Origin: DTLC01 sp964555645 | GTDB taxonomy: Bacteria > Verrucomicrobiota > Verrucomicrobiia > Limisphaerales > DTLC01 | Reading direction: 5' to 3' | DNA length: 64,000 bases | Assembly (NCBI GenBank): GCA_964555645.1 | Contig: CAZKTA010000010.1 | Location: forward strand, 1 to 64,000 | Shown here: positions 1-8,467 of the stretch, in pieces | How positions within the stretch are numbered: the stretch's first letter is position 1 | Layout: each line of letters opens with the position of its first letter | Notes under the pieces: model-generated | The model's input: the letters and a program-made list of their open reading frames with translations, nothing else | What the model was told of the DNA's origin: nothing | Databases searched by the model: none | Position numbers and translations under genes: made by a program

Positions 1-1102
1 CCAGCGGGACTTGCAGCCAGTGTTTCACTACGATACGGCCCGCGTTGCCGGCCAAGGTCACGGCACAAAAGCGATCGCGCCGGGCAAGTTCGCGCTCAAT
101 GCCAGCCCAAGGGGAACGGATGAACTGCGCCACGCTTTGCGGGTCAGGCCGGTTGAGCAGGCGGGCGAATAGTCCGGAGGACGCTTCATTTTCCTGCGCC
201 CAGAAGCAGAGGGTGGTTTGGCCCAGGCGAAGGGAATGATCGGCGCGGTCGAGTAGCCAGTTGAGGGCCACGCAGTAGGCGGTGGCGGCCTCGTCTGACG
301 CCGGCGCGTTCAGGCTCTGGTCAAAACCATACGAAGCGAAGGCCGGTTTATCGAAGGAGACGATGGCAGCGCCGAAGGCGGGTGTGTTGGGCACGCCTTG
401 GATTTTTGGGTTATGGGTGAGCGCCAGAGGAGTGGAGTTTTGGCCGGAGATGAGGCAGAGGCCTTTGGGAAATGCCTCGCGCGCGCGTTTCACCTCTTTA
501 GCGTGAACCTTTCGCCAGTGGGCTCGGAGAGACTCGTCTTCCAAAAGCAGCCGCCCGTTGACGCGAAAGGTGAAGTTGTCCGGGCCGAGTTTGACTTCGG
601 TGCCGCTGGCAGTGCGCAACCACCAGCCGGATTTGGCGTCCGCTGTGGCGTCAGGGGCCTTGCCCCAACGCAGCAGCCTGGGAAGCAGTTCGCTCATGCG
701 ACGCTTAAAGGCGAGCGCCGCTTTGAGGCCGGGATGGTCAGTCGCTTGTTTGGCTTCCTCGATTTGCCGCCAGAAGTCGGCGTGCTTGGCCGCGTTGTTG
801 GCGTCGCGGTCAACGCGTTTCTTTTCCGACATCCGGGCTTCTGGGTCGGGATCAAAACCAAAGACCGCCGTAAGGCCGTCGGCCAGAAACTCGGCCACGC
901 CGCCGGCGACTTTCGGGCGGATGGTTTGCGGGCAACTGAATTCCTTCCCGCGCTTATCGTCACCTGTAGCCTGCAGCCCTGCGCTGAGGAGATTCCCTTC
1001 GCTGTCCAGTTCGATGATCCAGCGCACGGCTTTGCGGGAGAAGGCCAGATCGTCCAGCAGACGGCGGGATCGTGCGAGGTCGTAAAGCAGTTTGAGCAGC
1101 AT
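1..1102 (-). CDS. cas8c: Type I-C CRISPR protein Cas8c (Csd1), partial
   Basis: Large subunit of the type I-C Cascade complex, which recognises the PAM and target DNA. The gene starts with ATG at 1102 and runs off the left edge, leaving about 367 N-terminal residues of a family usually near 600. The start reads MLLKLLYDLARSRRLL. Further on are the Csd1-typical GLCLISGQ segment, the PLALTHNPKIQGV stretch, and the GAAIVSFDKPAFASYG block followed by NAPASDEAATAY. It begins two bases after the cas5c stop, as in a translationally coupled operon. Downstream genes (cas7, cas4, cas1, cas2) and the array are expected outside the window. The family call is firm; the C-terminus cannot be assessed. Confidence 0.93.
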   Translation of the reverse strand, partial: MLLKLLYDLARSRRLLDDLAFSRKAVRWIIELDSEGNLLSAGLQATGDDKRGKEFSCPQTIRPKVAGGVAEFLADGLTAVFGFDPDPEARMSEKKRVDRDANNAAKHADFWRQIEEAKQATDHPGLKAALAFKRRMSELLPRLLRWGKAPDATADAKSGWWLRTASGTEVKLGPDNFTFRVNGRLLLEDESLRAHWRKVHAKEVKRAREAFPKGLCLISGQNSTPLALTHNPKIQGVPNTPAFGAAIVSFDKPAFASYGFDQSLNAPASDEAATAYCVALNWLLDRADHSLRLGQTTLCFWAQENEASSGLFARLLNRPDPQSVAQFIRSPWAGIERELARRDRFCAVTLAGNAGRIVVKHWLQVPL

Positions 1103-1104
1103 GG

Positions 1105-1986
1105 TCAGTTTCCTCCGGTGGCTGGGGTGAGGATTTGGACGCGGTCAGGGTGGCAATCCAGCTTAGATTTCTCGATGCGGGCGTGGAAGAACAGGGGCTG
1201 AGGGTTGATGAGCTTGCCGGTCCAGCGGGGCGGGTTGGCGGCGAATTCCTTCCGACGTTTGGTTTGCTCACCCTTCTTCAGTCCAGCAAGGGCGGCTTCG
1301 AACTCCCGTTCGCAGGCGGCGATCTCCTCCGGGCGCAGCCAGCGGAAGCCCTGGGCGCGATCGCGGTGATCGAAAACGTCGTAGAGCATCAGGCCGAGGT
1401 CTTCGTTGAATTGCTCCGGGAACTGGCCGAGCTCGGCGCCACGGCGGGCGAGAGCGGTGTCGGGATCGCCGTCCACCCACTCGAAGTCGGCGGCGAATTC
1501 CCTCATGCCTAACCCGGGGCGATGAAAACACTTGCCCGCACGGGCGCGGCGTTCGATTTCAGCGAGGTATTTTTCGAGGCGGTCTTCGGGCCGGTCGGCC
1601 AGCGGCGTGGTGCGGACTTCGGCGGTGATGAGGTATTCGACGTCTTGGAGGGCGAGCATGTTGCGCTGCGTGCCGTCCTCGGCGCCGCCACCGGCCTGGA
1701 CGGGCGTCGTCTTCTCCGGTTCCTTAATCCAAGTTTTGGCGCTATCGAGGCTGATGACCTTGATGACTTCGTTTCGCCGGAAGGAGAACCACCGGCCCTT
1801 CTTAACGACGCGGATGGCGTCAATGAGGTAAAACATCTGCGGCTCCCAGAAGATGGCTTCGAGGATGCCGCGGGCGGCGCTGGGCGTCATGACAGGGTAG
1901 CTGACGCGCTCGACTTTCATTTCGGGGCGGGTGAAACAGGCGAAGTCGCCCCAGACGCGAATTGTGACGAGGTTGTTGGCTTTCAT
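1105..1986 (-). CDS. cas5c: Type I-C Cas5c (Cas5d) crRNA-processing subunit
   Basis: In type I-C systems, which lack Cas6, Cas5c cuts the pre-crRNA and stays bound to the crRNA 5' handle in Cascade. The 293-residue product opens with the family hallmark DFACFTRPEMKVERVSY (about residues 14-30) followed by MTPSAARGILEAIFW, and has the conserved GKCFHRPGLGMREFAA block in the middle. The C-terminal NPQPLFFHARIE also fits. It overlaps cas3 by 4 bp (ATGA) and ends two bases before cas8c, so the three genes are one transcript. It is longer than the 210-250 residues I associate with the family; the extra length is a charged stretch between LMLYDVFDH and the final strand. Confidence 0.95.
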   Translation of the reverse strand: MKANNLVTIRVWGDFACFTRPEMKVERVSYPVMTPSAARGILEAIFWEPQMFYLIDAIRVVKKGRWFSFRRNEVIKVISLDSAKTWIKEPEKTTPVQAGGGAEDGTQRNMLALQDVEYLITAEVRTTPLADRPEDRLEKYLAEIERRARAGKCFHRPGLGMREFAADFEWVDGDPDTALARRGAELGQFPEQFNEDLGLMLYDVFDHRDRAQGFRWLRPEEIAACEREFEAALAGLKKGEQTKRRKEFAANPPRWTGKLINPQPLFFHARIEKSKLDCHPDRVQILTPATGGN

Positions 1987-4247
1987 GCGATAAAATCGTC
2001 CAACGGGCGGTTGTCGATCACCAAGCCGAGGTTGGGGTGATAGAAGCTGCCGTCGAGCACGTAAAGTTCGAGGTTGGGAAGCAGTTCGTGAATGGCGTTC
2101 ATGGCTTGCAGGCGTGCGAAGTTGTGGGAGCGGACGTTGACCATGAAACGTTGCAAGCGGCGGAGGTCGTCGCGCGTGAAGCGCGGCTGGCCGGGCGCGC
2201 GCACGCGGGCGCGAATTTCTTCGATGAGCGGCGCGGCGTAGGGCTTGCCGTGGCTGTCGTGCGAGATAACCACGGGCCGACCTTCGTCAGCGATGACCTT
2301 GGCTTTCGAGGCGACCTGGCGGAATCGTAGTTGGGCCCGATCTTCTTGGATCGTCGTTTCACCGCGCCTGGCGTAGTCCGTGTTCACGACCTGGTAAAGA
2401 TTCTGGAAGTAGTCGGTGAAGAGTTGCGGGTCGGTGGCGAGGCGCTCGGTGGCGTCCGGGCTTTGGCCGAGTGAACTGAGCATGATGGCGGCTTGGTCGG
2501 CGGCAGCTTGGTAAACGCCCTGCGGCAGTTTGTGGTCGGCAGGGCGGAAGACATGCACTTGACCAGCAGCAAGGCGGCCTTCGCGATTGCAGCGGCCGGC
2601 GGTCTGGATGATGGAATCCAGCGGCCCGAGCGCGCGCCAGACGACAGGAAAGTCCACGTCCACGCCGGCTTCTACGAGCTGCGTGGAGACGACGCGGCAA
2701 GGCTGGCCTTGGCTCAGCCGCTGGCGAATTTCATCAATGAGCGCCAAGCGATGCTGTGGGCACATTGCAGCGGAGAGGTGGATGGGCGGCGGCTCATCTG
2801 GCCGCTGGCGGCGGAGTTCTTCCCAGAGCTCCTTGGCGTGGCGGGTGAGATTGACGACGCACAGGACTTGCGGGTGCGCGGCGAGGCGTTCCGCAACGGT
2901 GGGCCAGTCGAGCGTTTCGTCTACTGCAGGCAGGTGGTATTTCACGCGGCGCAATTGGCGGAAGAGCGCCGGGGGGTCGGGCGCAATTTCGCGCAGTTCG
3001 TGCGGCTCGAAGAAGTCATTCGGAAGCGTGCCGGCGCGCCGAAACGCAGGCTGCGTGGCAGAGCAGAAAAGGAAGCTCACGCCATAGTCCCGCTGTAGTT
3101 GGCGAAACACGTTGAAACAAGGGGCGAGCAGGTGCGCCGGCAAAGTTTGCACCTCGTCGAAGATAACGACCGAGCGTGGGATGCGGTGGAGCTTGCGGCA
3201 GCGCGCAGGCGCGGCGGCGAAGAGGGATTCGAGGAATTGGACCGAGGTCGTGACAATGACGGGCGCGTCCCAGTTTTCCGCGATTAGTTCGAGGCGGGAT
3301 TTCTCCTCCTCGCTTTGGTCCGGCGGCGGGCAAACGCCGGAGTGGTTTTCCAAGACCACGTCATCGCCGAGGATGCGCCGATACTCCGCGGCGTTCTGCT
3401 CGATGATGGATAGATAGGGAATCACGACGATGATGCGGCGGAGGTTGTTAGCTTTGGCGTGGGCCAGAGCGAAGGCGATCGAGGCCAAAGTTTTGCCGCC
3501 GCCAGTGGGAACGGTCAGAGAGAAGAAGCCTTGAGGCTGAGTGGCACATTCGAGGCAGGCGTCGAAAATGCGGTTGCGGAGTCCAGACAAAGGACTGTCC
3601 GGGTTGGCCTCGCTTTTCCGCTTGCGCTCCGCTTGGACAGCTTGGAGCAGGCGGTCAGCTTCAAGCGGCTTGTCTGGCGGCGGAGTGTTTGGCCAGCAAG
3701 CAGTATCCAAGCGGTCTGCATCCACGAGACAAGAAAAGAGCAGCCGGGTGTAGAGATCGGTCGTGAACTCATCCCTCACCCAAGGTGGCGGAGTTGGCGC
3801 CACGGGTAGCGGGCCGAGTTCGCTGCCGAGCTTATGGATCGCGGTGCGGGCGGTTTCAAGTGGGCGAAGCCTTGGCGTGCTGACTAGCTGCTGCAGGTCT
3901 CCCAAGTCATGCAGACCTGCATGATGTCCTGCGACGGCGAACGCCGTGCCCGCGAGTTTGTCCTCCTGCTGGACGTGGTCAAAGGCCCAAGCCGCACCGA
4001 AGACCGCGTGTTGCGTTTCAGCGCTGCTGCCGCGCTGGTCTCGGAGCATTTGTTGGAACTCAGAGCGGTATTTCCCCAAATCGTGCAGGAGGCCGGCCAA
4101 TTCGGCTTCGGCTTCGAGGCCAAGGGGCGCGGCGAATTGGCGGGCCATGGCCGCCACGTTGCGCAGGTGCACGGCCAGCGGTTGCCAATGTGATTCTGAC
4201 AGTTGCCGGTCATTGGCGTCAACAGCAGTGTGAGCGAAGTATTTCAC
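1983..4247 (-). CDS. cas3: CRISPR-associated helicase/nuclease Cas3
   Basis: Effector nuclease-helicase that degrades DNA marked by Cascade. The 754 residues hold an N-terminal HD nuclease and an SF2 helicase. HD-domain residues seen are H27, H55-D56 (LLHDLGKY), H80 and the pair H108-H109. Helicase motifs are Walker A PTGGGKT (247-253), motif II DEVQ (364-367, a DEAH-box variant), motif III SAT (396-398) and motif VI QTAGRCNREG (548-557). The first codon is GTG; no in-frame ATG lies close upstream. It is the first gene of the cas operon and overlaps cas5c by 4 bp. All catalytic motifs look intact, so the interference module is probably functional. Confidence 0.96.
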   Translation of the reverse strand: MKYFAHTAVDANDRQLSESHWQPLAVHLRNVAAMARQFAAPLGLEAEAELAGLLHDLGKYRSEFQQMLRDQRGSSAETQHAVFGAAWAFDHVQQEDKLAGTAFAVAGHHAGLHDLGDLQQLVSTPRLRPLETARTAIHKLGSELGPLPVAPTPPPWVRDEFTTDLYTRLLFSCLVDADRLDTACWPNTPPPDKPLEADRLLQAVQAERKRKSEANPDSPLSGLRNRIFDACLECATQPQGFFSLTVPTGGGKTLASIAFALAHAKANNLRRIIVVIPYLSIIEQNAAEYRRILGDDVVLENHSGVCPPPDQSEEEKSRLELIAENWDAPVIVTTSVQFLESLFAAAPARCRKLHRIPRSVVIFDEVQTLPAHLLAPCFNVFRQLQRDYGVSFLFCSATQPAFRRAGTLPNDFFEPHELREIAPDPPALFRQLRRVKYHLPAVDETLDWPTVAERLAAHPQVLCVVNLTRHAKELWEELRRQRPDEPPPIHLSAAMCPQHRLALIDEIRQRLSQGQPCRVVSTQLVEAGVDVDFPVVWRALGPLDSIIQTAGRCNREGRLAAGQVHVFRPADHKLPQGVYQAAADQAAIMLSSLGQSPDATERLATDPQLFTDYFQNLYQVVNTDYARRGETTIQEDRAQLRFRQVASKAKVIADEGRPVVISHDSHGKPYAAPLIEEIRARVRAPGQPRFTRDDLRRLQRFMVNVRSHNFARLQAMNAIHELLPNLELYVLDGSFYHPNLGLVIDNRPLDDFIA

Positions 4248-4278
4248 AGTCGCACCACAGTGCCCAGCGTGGCGCGTT

Positions 4279-4307
4279 TATTTAGCCAGCCTGTTTGCAT
4301 TTGGCAA
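4279..4307 (-). promoter_or_regulatory. Candidate sigma-70-type promoter for the cas operon
   Basis: On the minus strand TTGCCA (4307-4302) is followed after exactly 17 bases by TAAATA (4284-4279). This would give a leader of about 25 nt before the cas3 GTG at 4247. It is a pattern match only. Confidence 0.42.
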
Positions 4308-4364
4308 GTTGAATCAGTTAGCTTTCCGGGGTTGGCTGCCGGTACATCGAGCTTTTGAAAGATT

Positions 4365-4664
4365 CTACCTCGGAGTTGTATCCGGTTTTTCAAGTGTTTT
4401 GAGCCGTACCAGCGTTGCGCCCCAGGCGCCGTACTCGGGGTAGTCGAGCGTGAACGATTCAACTGCAGGGTGGCGCGCAAGGAGCGAATGCACAGTGCGC
4501 CGGAGTGTGCCTGTGCCTTTACCGTGAATGATCCGGACCTGTAATATGCCGCGTTTTTGGCATTCTTCGATGTACGCGTGGACAAGGTCTTTAACCTCAC
4601 GCGGACTGAACGTGTGCAGGTCAAGTACACCGTCAATTGGCAATTCAACCGGCTCATCGGTCAT
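4365..4664 (-). CDS. Smr-domain protein
   Basis: Stand-alone Smr (small MutS-related) domain, about 99 residues from the ATG at 4664. Smr domains act as nicking endonucleases or nucleic-acid binders. Visible motifs are LDLHTFSPREV (the family usually has LDLHG) and the HGKGTGTLR loop with the conserved HGxGxG pattern, then a C-terminal hydrophobic strand near TLDYPEYGAWGATLV. A TTG at 4715 would add 17 residues that do not resemble the family, so I prefer the ATG. It is transcribed away from the acetyltransferase gene at 4760, with which it shares a short promoter region. Its target in the cell is not evident from context. Confidence 0.85.
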   Translation of the reverse strand: MTDEPVELPIDGVLDLHTFSPREVKDLVHAYIEECQKRGILQVRIIHGKGTGTLRRTVHSLLARHPAVESFTLDYPEYGAWGATLVRLKTLEKPDTTPR

Positions 4665-4759
4665 ACCGCAGCGATTAAAGCACAAAAAATCGTTCCAGTT
4701 AACCGAATCCGGCAAAATTTGCCCTTGGGAATTTGGCTTTGTTATCCTGCCTGGTCGTT

Positions 4760-5257
4760 ATGAAAGTGCGAAGGGCGACTTTGGCCGACGCAACTGTTAT
4801 TGCCGGGTTTAACAGGCAGCTTGCCTTGGAAACAGAAAAGATACGGCTTGATCCGAACCGGTTATTACGCGGGGTACGTGCTGCGTTGCGGGACCCGTGC
4901 AAGGGCATTTATTTCGTAGCGGAAATTGGGGGTGCGGTGGTGGGTCAGTTGCTAATCACGTACGAGTGGAGCGACTGGCGCAACGGCAGTTTTTGGTGGA
5001 TTCAGAGTGTGTATGTGGCACCGGCATTTCGCAGACGCGGCGTGCTGCGTGGTTTGTTCGAACACGTGCTTGCGCTGGCGAGGTCGCGCAAGGATGTATG
5101 CGGGCTGCGTCTGTACGTCCACATGCAAAACCGCCGCGCGTGTCGCGTTTACCGGAAACTCGGGCTCAAGCCCACGAAATACAAAGTACTCGAGCTGGAT
5201 TTCGTGTTGAGCCAGATAGAATGCGGGGCGGGCAGATCGTGGTCGGCCTCGATATGA
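4760..5257 (+). CDS. GNAT-family N-acetyltransferase
   Basis: Acetyl-CoA-dependent acyltransferase of about 165 residues from the ATG at 4760; substrate unknown. The acetyl-CoA-binding motif A is visible as IQSVYVAPAFRRRGVLRGLF (R-x-x-G-V variant). Motif B follows as LYVHMQNRRACRVYRKLGLK, the usual N-xx-A-xx-xY-xx-xGF pattern. An in-frame start at 4733 would add nine residues with no family similarity. Divergent from the Smr gene. Hairpins between 5357 and 5398 probably end transcription from both this gene and cstA. Confidence 0.86.
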   Translation: MKVRRATLADATVIAGFNRQLALETEKIRLDPNRLLRGVRAALRDPCKGIYFVAEIGGAVVGQLLITYEWSDWRNGSFWWIQSVYVAPAFRRRGVLRGLFEHVLALARSRKDVCGLRLYVHMQNRRACRVYRKLGLKPTKYKVLELDFVLSQIECGAGRSWSASI

Positions 5258-5356
5258 GTGCGTGGACAGCCTCGGCCTTCGGGTCGTGGTCAGGCGGCTG
5301 AATTTTCGCAACGGGCGTTTTGGTTTGGCAGGCGCGTTTTAAGATTTAAGTGTGCT

Positions 5357-5398
5357 GCCGGTATTTTACCGGCGGTGTAAAACGGCCGTAAGGGCCGT
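5357..5398. terminator. Two adjacent hairpins between convergent genes
   Basis: GCCGGTA/TACCGGC (5357-5363 and 5367-5373, 3-nt loop) and ACGGCC/GGCCGT (5382-5387 and 5393-5398, 5-nt loop) sit between the convergent acetyltransferase and cstA. There is no long T-run, so termination is inferred from position and structure. Confidence 0.5.
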
Positions 5399-5486
5399 CT
5401 GCTGCAGATGTTTTTGTTGGATCACAGAAGCGCCGGTTAATTTGCAGATCGCACCTGCCATTTTTCCAAATGCGGCAGCCGCGGGC

Positions 5487-7415
5487 CTAGCTGGCCTGCT
5501 TTGTCAATGCGCCTTTTGTGGTGGGCGTGTTTTCGCCTGGCAGAACTTTAGCCGGTTGTTGTCGCAGGGCGCGGATTCCCAACAGTACTGTTGCCGTGGC
5601 AAGTGCAAACAGAATCACGCACGCAACTGAAAGCGGCCAGTTCCGGTCCAGGAGGTTTTGTCGCAGGTTGATTGCGGTTGAAGTGAATGTGGTCAAGAAC
5701 ATGAAGATTGACGGGATAAGGGTAAATAAATACCTCCTGCCGTGTGCACGCAGCCATACTGTCACGATCAGCAGTGTCATGGCTGCCATCATTTGATTTG
5801 CGGCGCCGAATGCGCGCCAGAGAACTGGCAACACGTTCCATCGGCTCAGCACGTACATGCCGGTGACGGCTACGAGTGTGTTGAACCACGGGTTAAGCAT
5901 GAACCGCGGTGCAGTTTTGAAGGCGATCTTCCAGAGTTCTTCCAACAGGTATCGGTTCAGGCGCACTGCAACATCGAGTGTTGTTACAACAAATCCTTCC
6001 AGCAAAAGGATACCGAAAACTGTCCCGCCCCACACAGGCAGATGAAATGCCTGATGCACAAGGTTCCCAACCGCAAGTGCAAGTGCGAGCACCGGGTTCT
6101 TTTCGCCGTGCACAATGGCGAGGTAATCCCGGCGCGTAAGTCCAACATACAGGGTCAGGAAAATCGTCACTGCCAGCAACGACTCCAACAGCATTGCGTT
6201 GTAGCCGACGCGGCGTGCGTGTGTTTCGTTTGCGAGTTGTTTTGCGCTTGTGCCGGTTGAGACAAGGCAGTGAAAGCCGGAGATCGCGCCGCAGGAAACG
6301 GTGATCAACATCATCGGCCAGAGCAATCCGACGTATTGCATACCTGCTGCGGCGTCAAACAGGGGCGTATCGTGCGTGATTATTGGTTGAGACTGAAGAG
6401 CCACCCCGCTGAGCGCGGTCACAACCAGACCTGCAAAGATGCAGATGATGCCCGCGTACAGAATTTGCACGTTCACAAAATCACGCGGCATGAGCAACAT
6501 CCAGACCGGCAATGTCGAGATGCAGATCACGTACAATGTCATCCAGACGCGCCATGTCTCGGGCGATACTACAACCGGGTGTTTCATGCCGAGCAGGACA
6601 GATAAAAAACAAAGTGCGGTGGCCAACGGATAGGTAAACTTGGCAGGGAAGTTTTTACGGTAGATAAGCCAGCCCAAAAACGGGGCGCATATCGTGATGA
6701 AGAGCACGCTGGTGGAAGCTATGCCGCCTATGCGCGCAAGCAACGTGTATTGTACGGGTGGGGCGCTCACAGTCGTGGCGTTTTGCTCCGGGTTCGGCCC
6801 GACATTAGTTTGCCGCACAGATATGACAGTTGGCATCCACGGATGCACACGATATGAGATCTGCGCCTTGGCCGGGTGGTTGTCGGCCACGGCCTTGAGA
6901 ACCTCTTCGGAAGGCGGTGTAAGCCCGACTTTTTCCGCTGGATAAACACTTGTGAGTGCAACTACGCTCAGGTTCAGGAACGTGGCTGTGACCATAAAAA
7001 GGGCAACAAGCACAAACCCGATCATCACGCCAAACCCGGCCCGGCCAAGCACAGTGCGGGCGACCTCGGCTATCGAGCGTCCGCGTTCGCGCACCGAGAC
7101 CACAAGCGCCGACATGTCGTGAACGCCGCCGATTAGAATTGCGCCCAGGATCACCCAAACAAGCCCCGGCACAACTCCGTAAGCAATCGCCAGCGTCGGC
7201 CCAACGATTGGTCCTGCACCCGCTATGGCGGCAAAGTGATGCGCGAATAGCACATACGGTTTGGCAGGCACGTAATCACGACCGTCGTTTAGTTCTACTG
7301 CGGGTGTGGATCGGGCTGCCGAGACGCCTAATTGCCGTTCCAGAAACCGGCCGTAAAACCTGCTCGCGGTCAGGTAAAAAGTCACTGCCGCAGCCAGCAC
7401 AATAAGTACGAACAT
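5487..7415 (-). CDS. cstA: CstA-family carbon starvation / peptide-pyruvate transporter
   Basis: Multi-spanning inner-membrane protein of 642 residues that imports small carbon sources such as peptides or pyruvate in studied relatives. It carries the CstA signature: DGRDYVPAKPYVLFAHHFAAIAGAGPIVGP near residue 45, then GGVHDM, and later GAISGFHCLVSTGTSAKQL. Many hydrophobic helices follow. E. coli CstA is about 700 residues, so this is slightly short, like the Bacillus form. It ends in the convergent terminator region at 5357-5398 and has a roughly 240-bp leader with no recognised element. The two-component pair just downstream in coordinate order runs the same way but is a separate unit, so I draw no regulatory link. 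Confidence 0.95.
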   Translation of the reverse strand: MFVLIVLAAAVTFYLTASRFYGRFLERQLGVSAARSTPAVELNDGRDYVPAKPYVLFAHHFAAIAGAGPIVGPTLAIAYGVVPGLVWVILGAILIGGVHDMSALVVSVRERGRSIAEVARTVLGRAGFGVMIGFVLVALFMVTATFLNLSVVALTSVYPAEKVGLTPPSEEVLKAVADNHPAKAQISYRVHPWMPTVISVRQTNVGPNPEQNATTVSAPPVQYTLLARIGGIASTSVLFITICAPFLGWLIYRKNFPAKFTYPLATALCFLSVLLGMKHPVVVSPETWRVWMTLYVICISTLPVWMLLMPRDFVNVQILYAGIICIFAGLVVTALSGVALQSQPIITHDTPLFDAAAGMQYVGLLWPMMLITVSCGAISGFHCLVSTGTSAKQLANETHARRVGYNAMLLESLLAVTIFLTLYVGLTRRDYLAIVHGEKNPVLALALAVGNLVHQAFHLPVWGGTVFGILLLEGFVVTTLDVAVRLNRYLLEELWKIAFKTAPRFMLNPWFNTLVAVTGMYVLSRWNVLPVLWRAFGAANQMMAAMTLLIVTVWLRAHGRRYLFTLIPSIFMFLTTFTSTAINLRQNLLDRNWPLSVACVILFALATATVLLGIRALRQQPAKVLPGENTPTTKGALTKQAS

Positions 7416-7656
7416 AGCTCAGCCGCAAAACGTACGAAACAAACTTCAAAAAATTCGAGCAAGCATGCCGATTTTGCAAGCAGAGTTTCACCAGACGCAC
7501 GTGCAACGAACCGGCGCGGTGGAAAAAAGCGCTTTCTGGTTCAGCACGGGCGGTGATGCACGTGCTTCGTCGTGCGCCGTGCAGTCGAGTCTGGCTGTTG
7601 GGTCGTGTTTTGTGCGGGAAGACAGGAGCCGACTAAACGAGCAGCTTAAGGCTGGG

Positions 7657-8325
7657 TTATTGAGATTCTGGCGAGGCATGAGGCGGTGCACCTCTGGCTT
7701 GGCGCAGTGTGACTTTTGCCACCGCTTGCGAACGTGAATGCACATGTAGTTTTTCGTAAATCCGGCGGATGTAGGTGTTAACCGTTGGCACGCTGATGCC
7801 GAGGGCGTCGGCTATCTCTTTGTATAGATAACCACTGGCGAGCAGGTCCAATACCTGTTGCTCACGTGCTGACAGTTCGACAGGGGGCTGTGCAACTGGC
7901 TGTGTTTGATGAAATGATTTGACGACTTGCCTGGCAATGCTGCTCGACATGGGTGAGCCGCCGGCATGCACGTCTTTGAGCGCAGCCAGCAGTTCCTCAC
8001 GCGGCGTTTGTTTCAACAGGTATCCTGTGGCCCCGGCAGCTAGGGCATTGAAAATGTGGGTTGCATCTTCATAAACCGTGAGGATCACAAACTGTGTGTC
8101 TGGCATGAGCGGTTTGAGCCGGCGTACGCACTCGATGCCGCTGATGCCGGGCAGGTTTATGTCAACCATGACAACGTCGGGTTTCTCCTTCGGCAACTGG
8201 GCAAGTGCAGTCTCGGCGCAGCTATGTTCACTGACACACCGGAATCCTTCGGCATGCCGAATCCACTCTGCCAGTATCTGGCGAGCAGGGCTGTCATCCT
8301 CGATTATTGAGACCCTAATATTCAT
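7657..8325 (-). CDS. NarL/LuxR-family response regulator (partner of the 8468-11533 kinase)
   Basis: DNA-binding response regulator, about 222 residues from the ATG at 8325. The receiver domain has the acidic pocket E9-D10-D11, phosphoacceptor D55 (MVDINLPG) and the conserved lysine in YLLKQTP. The C-terminal LuxR-type helix-turn-helix begins at LSAREQQVLDLLASGY and ends around VNTYIRRIYEKLHVHSR. The sensor kinase gene lies immediately upstream on the same strand, so this is the probable output of that kinase. A start 29 codons upstream would add a sequence unlike any receiver. Two GTGTACAC palindromes lie in its leader (8327-8417) and are candidate operators. Confidence 0.93.
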   Translation of the reverse strand: MNIRVSIIEDDSPARQILAEWIRHAEGFRCVSEHSCAETALAQLPKEKPDVVMVDINLPGISGIECVRRLKPLMPDTQFVILTVYEDATHIFNALAAGATGYLLKQTPREELLAALKDVHAGGSPMSSSIARQVVKSFHQTQPVAQPPVELSAREQQVLDLLASGYLYKEIADALGISVPTVNTYIRRIYEKLHVHSRSQAVAKVTLRQARGAPPHASPESQ

Positions 8326-8326
8326 G

Positions 8327-8417
8327 AGTGTACACTGTTGTGAACAAAGTTCCGAGCGCTCGGCTGCGCCGGGCGTGCGCCAACGCCGCCGGCTCGCAAA
8401 GTGTACACGCACTTTGC
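8327..8417. promoter_or_regulatory. Paired GTGTACAC palindromes upstream of the response regulator
   Basis: AGTGTACACT (8327-8336) is a perfect 10-bp palindrome. A second GTGTACAC lies at 8401-8408, 73 bp away centre to centre, about seven helical turns. The second site is embedded in a larger inverted repeat, GCAAAGTG (8396-8403) against CACTTTGC (8410-8417). Paired dyads in a regulator's leader suggest an operator; this is inference. Confidence 0.42.
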
Positions 8418-8467
8418 AGGACCGTTAGTGGTGGTATTAGGGTTTTGTCTGGCTGTGTGCGCCATAA

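Noticed and set aside
4248..4364. CRISPR array near cas3
   Set aside because: No direct repeats with regular spacers are present here or anywhere else in the window; the array is expected to the left of base 1.
4244..4657. 137-codon open frame overlapping the Smr gene and cas3 start
   Set aside because: A shadow frame; the Smr motifs are in the neighbouring frame.
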